Below are positions 23,401 to 35,400 of a DNA stretch of 64,000 nt, piece by piece. The translations under genes were made by a program, and so were the position numbers. A model generated the notes under the pieces. It had not been told where the DNA came from. It saw nothing but the letters and a program-made list of their open reading frames with translations, and ran no database searches. The stretch comes from Setophaga petechia (taxonomy: Eukaryota; Chordata; Aves; Passeriformes; Parulidae), in the NCBI GenBank assembly GCA_024362935.1, contig JANCRA010000010.1:11648501-11712500 (forward strand), in the 5' to 3' direction. Position 1 is the stretch's first letter. The number at the start of each line of letters is the position of its first letter.

Positions 23401-26400
23401 TTTGTTTATACTGAAACAGAAAGCTGAATACATCCCCATTTCATATAACATGGCATTACATGACATGCAGCAGCTCAAAATGTTTCTTGCCAAAATCTGG
23501 AAATGCTAGTTTTTATCCAGAATACAAATACCTATTTTGTTCTGCATAGGTTGGAAAAAAATTAATGTATGCTTCTCTTCAAAACACAGATGTCTGTGTG
23601 TGACTATTCACTTGTTCCTGACATTATAGTTTACATAGTTTGTATCCTATACCTTGAATGGCAGCAAACCCTGCAAGAATGAGGATGTGCAATGCCTCTG
23701 TCCCAGAACAAAGATGCCAAATTTATAGAATTTAACAATTTGAAAACATTAGAGTAAGAGATAAATGGTAAATAAACAAAAAGGAACAAACAAAAAGTAC
23801 CTAGAGAGAGAAAAATGGGAATCTTTTAGAATTTTTCAGGCTTAAACAAAGCACCCACACATGTGCATGGCACACAAATTCCCTAGCGAGCAGGTATGCA
23901 TGCCCACAGCCTCTTCACTTGTACAGCTGTAATAACTCTAATGCTGCCTTCATTCCAATCTGTGAACACAGCAAGAACCCCACAGCTCACAATTCACAGC
24001 ACTGTCAGATGATTATGCTATTCCAATTTCCTCCTTTCCTTACAGCTCCTATTCTACATGAAAGAACTAAGAAGGAAAGTGTTTCTAACTCTAGAAGAAC
24101 AGCTTAATTAACAGGAGTATGCCCATCAAGGTCTGGAATCAAGCAATAAACAGTAAGTATTCTTTTTATTTGTGAAGTGACTTAAAATATATGTAAATTT
24201 CACTATTTTGGGGTCCATGATCCTTTCTTTTTAATTCCTGGGGGGTAATCTGAAGTTTACTCATAGCATCACCTCCCTTTAAAGCCTGCAAACATAAAGA
24301 AAAGCAGGTTGAAAGCCACAAAAAATGTACAGTTATTTGGAGAAGGCAGGTTAAGATTTCTGAACTAGTAGTTGTAAACTTGATGGAGAAAAAAATGTCC
24401 CTCTATAGTGAAATACATGTGAGAACAGCCAGCACAAAACACGTTGGCTTATGAAGGTAAGGAACTTTATCCATGTACACACACGCACTCTGCACCAGGC
24501 AGGGGACCAGGAAGAGAAAAGGCAATAAAACTCCGCTGTGTCGCTCAGTCATACAACTTCTGGGCACAGCAGCCACCTAAAATGAGTCCACATTATTAAA
24601 TACACTGGTTGGTATAAAAAAGGAGGACAAAAAAAGGACATACATATGACCAAAATCAATCTGCTAATATACAGAAAACACCAGATGCAGAAAGAATGAA
24701 GACAACTAATAGTTATCCTGTTCTGTAAAGAGGAGAGAAGATCCACATATGTGATCCTAACTAATAATATGATGGTATTTTAACATAGTCATCATCAACC
24801 TGGGGGCTATTTATGAGGGACAAGACATAGTTGGGAAAAACAGATCTATTGCCAGTCAATTAAATTCTCTTCAGAGGGACTCACATTTCTGCTGGAAATA
24901 TTTTCAGGGTTTGGAAGCTTCTCTCCATTGCAGTGTGTCAGTTCCTAGCAACCAAGCCATCCTTCACCTATGTATCTCTTTGGGTATCAATGCCTGCTGC
25001 TACAACATTCCTAATTCTCAAGAAGGATGGCAGAGAAGAGCTGAGGGCCTTGTCCCATCGTATTCAATGGGGAAATCCACACCAACCATATGAAAAGGCA
25101 TTTATTTACCAAGATCCCTGCTGGGGGGAACATCCAAGGGGAAAGACCAGCACCGACAGCCTCGTTACACAATTTTACAGCATTTCCAAGTGATATAAAC
25201 CTTTCGGCATTTGGAGCACCAGGAAACAAGCCAGCACTAAAGTCTGTACAGCAATGATGTGACTGGACACAAGTGAGCAGATATCCCAGCCCCAGAGAGC
25301 CCAGGAGGAGTAGAAGTGCTCCCTACCCGCAGTTCAGCTGGCAGGGCGCAGTCTGCCAGGAGAGCCAGATCTTCCTGCAGCCGGCAGTTACCTGTGGGCT
25401 CAATGGTCAGCACTTTCACACAGGTCCCTGGCTTGGAAGAGACTGCAAGAAGCAAAAAAACAAAAGAGCAGAGATACAGAATTTTGTAGAATTCCTCTAC
25501 AAAAATTCTCTCTCATTTAGATAAAAGACGTGCCAGGAAAACCAGTACTATTGCTGTCCAGCTTTTACTGCAAAACACACACAATTCTTCTATGCACACA
25601 CACATTCAGCACCCCTCAGCCCAACCTGCTCTTTGGAATCCATGTCATCAATTACAGTTAAGGACCATGGATCAGGCTGCCCTGATCCCTGCAGAAGCCA
25701 CTCACACATTGCCTTCTCCAACTACCCCTGGAGCTGACAGTGTCACCTAAGGTAAAGCCCCATGCCAGGGAGGTTTTAAAACTAATCTGCTTCCATGCCT
25801 TTCTGCTCTGTCACGTGCTTTCACTGGCTCCCACTTCAGCTGTGCCATCCTGACTTCACTGCAAGGAACACAGGGATTTATTCTTGTTTAGCCAGTAAAT
25901 TCAGCAGGTATGAGTCTGTCCTCTATTCTCCATCTATAGATCCCTAAATCACTAAGACCCCAAAGTACCCTGACTCCTGCACGCGCCTGACCGAAGCATC
26001 ACTACCATTAAAGAGCCCAAACAGAGACATTCAGAGACGGCAATTTCATTTGCCTTTTTCAGGCCTAGAGTGTCTTCCCATCTTGTCTATCAGCTTACAC
26101 AATAAAACAGCCCATTGAAGGGAAAGCAAAATACATGATCATACTTCAGTGGTCTTGCTATGACCAAAGTTGTTGTGGAGGTCACAGAAGCCAACACTAA
26201 CTTCAAACAAGTGGCAGCCCAAAGCAGACCCACTATGATATGATGCCACTCTTGGGACAGCCTTTCTTGTTTTGGCTACCTTGCTCCATCACCTGAGGAT
26301 GGTCAGCAAGGTTTGGGGAAAGAACTGGAGCATGTAAGACATTGAAGAGTTCCTGGCATACAAGGAAGCATGTGAAAAAAGACAGAGCACCACTGGAAAA

Positions 26401-29400
26401 TGCAAAGTTGTGGTGAGGAAGCCATAAGATACTGTTAGGAGCCAGAGAGACACAGAGTTAACTCCAAAGCATTCAGAAGAATTTCTGACAGGTATGATTC
26501 ACCGCATTAAAACCCCTCACAGGTGAATCACGCCACCTTGAGACCTCATTTCTCCTGACATTTTGCACAGCATTACATGAGCTCCATCAGATGACTCCAT
26601 TGGGTCGTGGGCGAAACAAGACCACGATGTGCCACAAAACAAGATCTCCACCCCCACGTCCACATCACTGCTGCACCCTTCAAATATGCCACCACTATGC
26701 ATCTCCATAGGCTGCATATCCCAGAAAGATTCCTGGAAAGGGAAGGATAATCTACCAGTACAAAATAGTCAGGTACCATGATTGTTACACACAAAACTCA
26801 CCAGCAAGGAGACAGGATGCCCTATTAGCACAAAATGTTACCCTCAGATAGGTGACTTCCAGGGCAAATAAGCTAAGAGGAGGCCTGGCACCAACACAAA
26901 CCAGACTGAATGCATTTTCTCAAAAAGCCCTGATCACTTACACACCAGCATCAGAGAAGGAAATTTCTTACTTTGCAATTAGAAATTCTAAGAGAGAAAC
27001 ATTTGTATTTCTGTAGTACTTATTGTAACAGTCACCAGGTCAGGCTCTCTAAGTGCTAATGGACTCAGCAAGTTTTAAGTAAAGGCAAAGAGCTCTTCTC
27101 TTGGGACCCACAGAGCATCTGTGAACTTTCCCAGCGACACAAAAGAACAGTGAATTTTCTGAGAAGCAAATCTATTCAGATACTGCATCTCAAATCCAAG
27201 GGCACGGCTCTTTGGTATCACTCAAAAATCTTTCCTAACAGAGAGAACAAAAATCAAAGTTGTGAAATAGGAAAAAGCTGCTGACTGCCAGCAAGGAGCA
27301 GGGGCCATGAGAGAGGAATACAAGAATGGAAAAAAAAATGTTTCTGAAGAAAGCAACATAAACAATGCAAGGAGCTGAAGGGAATAACCAAACTGTGGCT
27401 GAGGTTCAGATTGGGTTTCTTCCCAGTCTAGCACAGCTGTATAGCACTGAACATCACCTACCAATGTATCATCTGCCTTGGTTTCCTGCTCAATACTTCT
27501 TTGCAGTCTTCTGGTTAAATTGAGCCAATGTACAAAAAAATGTAAGAGCCACAAATAGACCACACTAAACTCCCAAAACCTTCAAAATGTTCATACTCAG
27601 ATCTTCTTCCCAACGGCATAATTAGCTATAAACACAGATTCTGCATATTCAGTATCTTTGCTACAATGGTAAGCAACTCAAACCTTGCTCTCACCCTTTT
27701 TGGCCTAAAACTTGCTGAAGTAAATGCATAACATTTATTTTTTAATATATATACTTCTACAGGAAGGATTATAGCTTAATCTGGACAAACTGTTTGAGCT
27801 CTTCCAAACACTGAAATAATTTTTCCTTTTATAGCCACAATATACACACAGGGGAAGCATTCTCACCCAAATATATCTCAGGTGCAACAGAAGGCACTGG
27901 GTCATCCTCTTCCTGTACTACTATCTGTGCATGCCAAGATAGTAAGTGCTTTTGAAATACTGATTAACTGTAGATAGATTGCAGACACTGCAATTATCCA
28001 GTGGAGCTGCAGAGTCTTGAGTTCATCTTGTTTTCTTGTTTCAACTTCATAATACAGATGCAATACATGACCCTGCTCTGCAAACCTGAATCAGATGTCA
28101 GTTCCACAGCACGCACTTGGAACAGGTTTCTAAAACACTCAAAGAAACAGACACGCTTTGTCAAGTGCCAGACATGATGTGATCTAAGATATTTCCAATT
28201 TTTTAACTTCTATAAATCTTCCACATATGCCTTTCTGCAGAATCAAGTTTTCCTGGCTTCCACGAGAGATTTAAGAAACAAACTTTTAACAGTTGTTCTA
28301 TTTGTTTGAATCCAACCTGTCATAAATAAAAATCAAGACTAGAACTTCCATCAGTGCTTTAAATCACCCATTGATAGTCTTGTGTCAGGGCTCAAAATCG
28401 AAAAACTAGTCCCTCCCCAAAGAACAAAGCAGTTAAATTATTTGTCCAGCGTCATTGTATTTCCAAGTGGTGCTTTTATTTAAAACTTCCAACTAACCTG
28501 AAACTTTACTTCATTATTTTCCATCTGAAAACCTACCAAGAAATCAGTTTTTCTGCAGTCCACAGATTTAAGCACCTTCTTTTCCTTCCACAACATAATA
28601 TGAGATTTTAAATAAATTAATCTAATGGAATGTCTCAGTTAGACCCTGGGGGAAAGAGATAAAAAGAAAAAACCAGATCTATGGCATCTTACTGAATTAC
28701 TCCGGTATCAAAAGATGACACAAAATAATTTTGTTACCTGATTTCTGAGTAGCTTTTATTTTATATTCATTCACCACTCCCCTTTTCTGCCACTTATTTA
28801 ATACAAACAGATACCTTGCAGTTTTTGTAGATATAAGACTAGCACCCTGGTCTAAATGGGAACAGCTGTAGCATGGTAATCTTTTACCCCACCACCTCCA
28901 AACAACTGCATATGTGTAAAGGGAGACCTGCACAGGGTAATATCTTCCATGTGATTTGCAGATGAGGAATTTCTTGAGCTAGAAGTATTCTATCAATTAT
29001 GTCCTGCAGCTTCAGGAGGCTGAATGAATACAACTCGTATTCAAAAAGAAAAGGTGGAACAGCTACAACCCTGCCTTTTAGATCAGGGAAGAAGATGCTA
29101 TTGCCTCTAAACTATAAAATGGAGTCTCTTCTCAGGAAAAAATTAACTTGATTAAAGAAAAGAAGTTAACTCAGAGCACGGAATGAGAATCAGCAGCTTT
29201 CAGCCTGAAGGTTTTGTTATCCGGTAATTTTTTCTGCTTCGTGACTAACACCACTTGTGATGCTCTGATTGCTCTTCACGTGCGCATTAGCTTCAGCTAA
29301 GGAGAGGAATGATCAACTCCAACTGCTGGTCTTCATGAAATAAGCTTTGGATAACAAAAAGTCCTTAAATAGAGGATTGTTTCATTTAAGGTTTGGCACA

Positions 29401-32400
29401 TCCATGTGTCACTAATACACACATGCTTTCAGAAATACTTCTTTGCTTTAAAAAAAAAAAGAGTTCTGTCTCCCTCTGCACCCTTTTTGGGCCAATTATC
29501 AACTATTTTACTTTGGTTAGGGGTCAGATAAACGCAGAAAATTACCTCTAACTGTATATATTTTATCTTTCTGGGGATTTAAATAAGCTCCATGTTGGAA
29601 GACACTTCCCAAAATATATGGTGGAGCACCATGCTCAGTTGAATGTCTGGCAACCATGGCAAAGTCCTGCTGCCATGGCTGCTTTACTATAAGGAAAGAA
29701 TTCAATATAAATTATAAACATGCATGTGTCAGAAACTACTACAGTTACCCTGCAGAAAGGCCATGACTGAAAACTGTCATGTAAATGTGAAAATTCCACA
29801 ACAGCATCATTTTCCAGAAGCCCCAAGGACACCATGAAATATCCACCATCACACTTTGCTATTTCTCCCTGGAAGGGCACACAGGCACAGCAGAGACAAC
29901 AGCAAGTCAAATGCTTACCAAATTCATAGACTTTTTTACATTTGGTCTCCAAATCATCGATGAGGTCCTGCAGCCGACACTGCTTGGCCAACCTCTTGCA
30001 ATCACTGACATATTCTACATCAATATCCAGACGACCTGTCAAGAAGAAATGCAGTCAGCTCACTTAATCCACAAGATTTAGGTGTAAAGATGGCAAAAAT
30101 AAGGATGAAAGACTTCACAGCACAGAAATTTAGTAATTAGATACACTGCCTCACTTTTCAGCATCCACTCACAACTCAGTCCCAGAAGCTAAAACTTGGT
30201 ACTCCACCACCACCCACCACTTCAATCAATAACAGTTTGGCATTTTACTCACATTTCCACTCTCCAGGGTTTACACTAATAGCTTCATTCAAGAGTCCAA
30301 AGACCAAAGAGGCTATAACAAAACATGGCTAATTCCCTCAGAAAATCAAAAACCGGCAACATAACAGCAGTAGGCATGAATGCCACCATCTGAATATGTA
30401 TTTTAGGCTCACAAGTTTTCTTCCCAGGATCTTTTACAATCACTGAAAATGTCGCAAGGGACATTTCTGAACACACTGTATTGGAAAAGAAGAGCCTTGA
30501 AGACAATGTTAATTTCTGGCACCACCTCCTGGCCTGAGATAGTTCAGCATTTAGCATGCCTAGAATACAACACTGGGTATTTTCATAGAAGGTTTAGGAT
30601 CAACTTCTGTTCAAAAAAAAAACTAGAAAATAGTCAAAACATTCAGCACACGCTATTCAGGTCTGCCAAAGTGAAAATGTCCTATATGGGACACTGGCTT
30701 TTCACCACCTTATGAGGCTGTTACACTAGATGACACATTTTCCTTCCTTAAGTCAAAAATACAGTCTCCAAATCCATCCAACCAATCAACCTAAGCTGAT
30801 TTTGGTTTTAATTGACTGTATAATTACTGGCAGGACAACAACTGGCAAAAGGTACAAACATCTTGGAAGAGCTGGTGACTGCTCACATTCTCCCTTTTTG
30901 CCAGCAGAGAGGATTTGTTGGCAACTCAAGCACCCAAACACTGCTGAGTGCAAGGCTGTGCCACTCAGTGCAGAGGCACAGACAGCTGCCCACCAGCTGT
31001 GTAAACAAACACCAGAGGGCAAGGTCATTTACCTGTGTATAGATACTGCAGAAGAGCTCCAAAGGCTGCTGGGTTAATCTAAAATAAAACAAGAGAAAGT
31101 TACATTTGGAATCACCATGGATTTGACAATGAATTAGAAACATGATCCTGAACAAATAAGGAAAGAAACCCTTAAAGTAAGAACTCACACATGATGATTT
31201 ACTTGCTCCTCACATAACTAATGCTGTCACTCCACCTGGCTCACACAGCTCCTTAATGTTTCAACTGATACTAATCCCTCAGGTACCTCAGGGGACAGGA
31301 CCTGACTAATGGAGGAACTCAAAAGATACAGTTGTAATACAGGCTCTGCAAAATCCAGGTTTTTACTGATCATAAACATTTCCACATCTTCCTAATTCTA
31401 TAAGAAAGATGTTCTTGTACAAAGAAAGAGGAGAGCAGTGTTCTGAGAAACTGGAATTATGTTTGTCACAAGAGGATTTGCACTGCCAGAGTCAAATTAC
31501 AGAAATGTGTGCCAGAGTACTGATGGTTAATGGATGGAATGCACTTATGGATTATTTAGTTCTTGCTGGAAAGGCAACAAAAGGGACTCAATTAGTGGCA
31601 ATTATGGAGCTGATGTCTTCACCACAGACCACCTGTCCACCAGGAATTAGACAGACTCAACTCATCCCGGAGAGGGGTCGTGATGCAGCTGGCAGATGGT
31701 AACAGCTACATGCCACTGCAATTAATTAAGATGTTTGAGCCCATGACAGAGGGAACAAAGGGAAGGTATGCAATCTGCAGCTTTTTGTTATCTAAAAAAG
31801 ATGCAATTTTACTGCATAAAGTGCCTCCACAAGCCCTTCTCCTCAACTAGGGTCATTCTGAGCCCCAGGAGCTATTCACTGCGGAAATTAACCCTCAAAC
31901 TCACTTTCCTCACCCAGCTGGAACAGCAAAAGAAAGGAAAGAGCTGGAGGCACAGCCTTGCTCACCAGTGGGTGCTTCAACACTATCATGTTTTTCCCCT
32001 TCCATTTGGTCTCAAACATCTCTGCAAAGTAGGCGCTGCGGGCGCTGAGGATGCAGCGGTGGGCACAGAAGGATTTGCCATGGACGATGAAAACAATGTC
32101 ACTCTGGTAACCCTGCTCCAGCAACCTGTGAGGAACAGAGACAAGGGAAACTCGTTGCAGGATGAAAAATGAAAGAATGGAGTAATGCTAGTGGGGAACA
32201 TGACTAAATGATTAGGGCTAAATGAACATTGGGCATTGCAGCCTCTCCCTGCCCAGCAGGAAGGCCAGCACAGGGGCTGGTGCTTCACATACAGGAGTGG
32301 GATGTCTCACTCCCTTCCATAACTCAAAGAAGTTTTGTTAGTGCAACAGGGAGGCTGCAGAATGAAATCTTCCTGTCTTAGGTGAACACCTGAACACAAG

Positions 32401-35400
32401 ATTTTAAAGTGGAACTAGTTGCTGCCAAGCACATTTTCAAAAGTTAACACTGCTTTTAAATTTTCAGACGTCAAAAAAAAAAGCCCTGCAAAATGACACA
32501 CTTTCAAAAATAACTACTCCGCTAAAAAGTAAGATGCAACTTTCCTGCTCTCTGGGCACTGTCAGTGTGCATGCTTTAACCATGTAACAAATAGGAGAAG
32601 ACTTGATGTCCCCCACCCTCAGAAGAAGGAAGGATGTGACAGGCATGAAACACAGGCAATTACCACATCAGAGGTGAAGCCTTGTTTATGCCTGCATGCC
32701 CATACCTTCATTCTTCAAAAGGAAAAACACAGAACTGCCAGTTTTAGAGTTTACAGCAAATAGCATCAGTGTTTGTGCTTCTAATGCCCATCAGTCCTTC
32801 CATATATATCCTCACAAACATCCTCAAGAGGTCAAATCAGGTGGACATCAAGCATCATACTCCTTCTAGAGAGCTGGACTGGTGCACAGAAAGGTGTGGA
32901 GTCACACACAGAGATGTTGTCTTGAATGCCAATCTCAATCTCCTGCCACTAGCACACCCTTCCTTCTAAGAGTCTTGCCCCAAACCAAACAGAAGCATTG
33001 GGTTTTTACTTTTTTCCCCCCAACTGTTGTCCTTTGTTCCAATTTTAACACAAGGTCTATTTGAATGAGAAGCAGAAACCAGCACATTTTAGTTTTCACG
33101 TATGCTCAACCCTGCACATCTGAGCCACAGTCACCAGGGCAGTAATAAATCAACCTGAAAAATTCTACTTCCCTGGAACACAGAATCCGATTTTACTCAG
33201 ATAAATGAGTTTCCTTCCTCCCCTTGTTTCCTACAGCTTCAGAAATTAGGACACTGTAGTAGTGGGAAGATTGTCAGATTTTTCTAGGACTTATTAACAC
33301 TCCAAAGATAAAAAAACCCCAAGGTTTTAACATTTGTAAGTCAGTCCAATGGGAAATAAAAAGGAAAAAAAAAACAACCAGCAAGTCTGTAATAACATCA
33401 GAGTTACCAAGGTAGAGAAACAGCAAGAAGAACAGCTTGAAATTATTCCTCTACTCCCGAGTAAGTTAGTCTGACACTCAAGCTCTAGTACAATGTGGGA
33501 CAGGCAATTTTCAGAAGTATCTTAACAAATTTTAATAACCAAAAAGAAAGAACTGGACAAAGTCACTGAATCAGTTTGAGGCTCCTTAAAGCGCTCTGTT
33601 TCACAAATGAAAAACATTTTATCAGTGTTGAAAATTTAAACTAGCAAGCTATAGTACCTTCAGGCCTGAAACTTAACTTCAGTTGACATACTATCCTAAA
33701 TTGTTGATGTGGTTTTAGTGATCAGATTTTGGTTTGACAGTCAAGGATGACAGCTTAGAACTTCTGCATTATAAAGACCAGCTTTCTGTTGACTCGAGTG
33801 TGTACCAAACTCACTGGAGGCTATGCACACACACACACCTGGAGATCATCCCTTAGGGCACAGAGGAATACCCCTTAGGAAGCTCTACATGCCCAGAAAT
33901 GATAGAAGGAACTGATCAGCTGCCTTTCAATGGCAGCCGGCAACCCTGGCCAGTACTTCATTACATTCAGCTGCCCTGAACAGAGACCTGGAACATGCAG
34001 AAGAGCTCAGGCAGGCTGATGGTTGCTCTGCCCATGCCCATGTCCTCACCTCTGCAGGAACACATCGTAGTAGTCCCTCCTCATGCACTTGGCTGTGATC
34101 TGCTTGTACTCCTTCAGCAGCCGGCGGATGGCGTCGCTCAGAGCTCCGTACAAACAGCGCTCCCCATCAAAAGTGTTCGCCTCACACTTTGCTCCTGTAA
34201 AACAGACACAGGCCAGTGTTAGATCCTTCTCCAGTGTCCCCAAACGGCCACTAAACAAGTATGATTTCTGTCTGCTGACATATTTCACTGTGGTCCCCTC
34301 TGCTGAGGGGCATATTGACAAAAACTGAGCTTCCCTCACATGGGTACAATCTAAAGCTGCTCTCCCACAGACAAATCCCTTTCTGAGGAAGTCATGACTT
34401 GTTTAAACTGACCTGTGCAAAAAGCCTCTCCGCATATTTCCAGTAGTGTTCTGGGAAGACAAATCTCACAGAACAAAGAGTGCAATCATTTCTTGGACTG
34501 TTAAGAACTCCTCCTTGGAAGTATTTCGGCTTTGCATAACCTCTTTATGTTAGAACCTGCTAGAATTTTGGACGGCATTTGCATTTTCCTATCTAGAATT
34601 ACACAAGTGGTTGATTTAGATGCTGGGAATGAAGTAGAAAACCAAACCTTTTGAGATGTGACTCTGTACTCTGGTTCCTCTGGCAAAACACTACCAGTGC
34701 CTAGGGGAATCTGGGTGCTGAGAACCCAATTGGCAGGCACTTGGCCTGAAGAACTGGTCTTGCTTTGTTTGAGATTAGCAAAATCCCTTTTAAGTCCTGC
34801 TTACAAAGCCAGGCTATCAGTAGAGTACAAGAAAGTTGTACACAGACAATCTTTCCTATGTGGTACAACCCTTAGATCAGCATATTCCCAACACCACTGC
34901 ACGCTCACAAAACATATGCTGTGATTTCAGAAAGCCATGCTGCCTTGAGCCATCACAGACAGCTTCCCTTTCTGTGCATTTTCAAGATTTCAAGCAAATC
35001 AAGAAATTTTAAGCAATTTCAAGAAGTAAATTCAAGCAGCAAATGGCCTGCAAAAGAGAGCATGAAGGTGTGAGCAGGGTTCCCTCTGTAGCCTGAGATC
35101 ACTGATCAGATGGTTGGCTGTAACAGAAGAAGTTTCCACAAGGAACAGCTAGAAGGACATACAATCCCAACAGAGCAGAGGAAGACACTGCACCCGTATC
35201 AGGAGGACACTTTTGCTCACCATTGGCTAGAAGATAACGTACAAGCTCCTCATGTCCACACAGACAGGCGTAATACCTAACAATAACGAGAGAAAGAAAA
35301 TTAAGAGATGCAGTAGGAAGCAAAATTCAGTGTTTTGGCACATCAGCACACACAGATCACAGCACTGAGCATCCCTGAAAAGCTTGGGAGATGGCTCCTG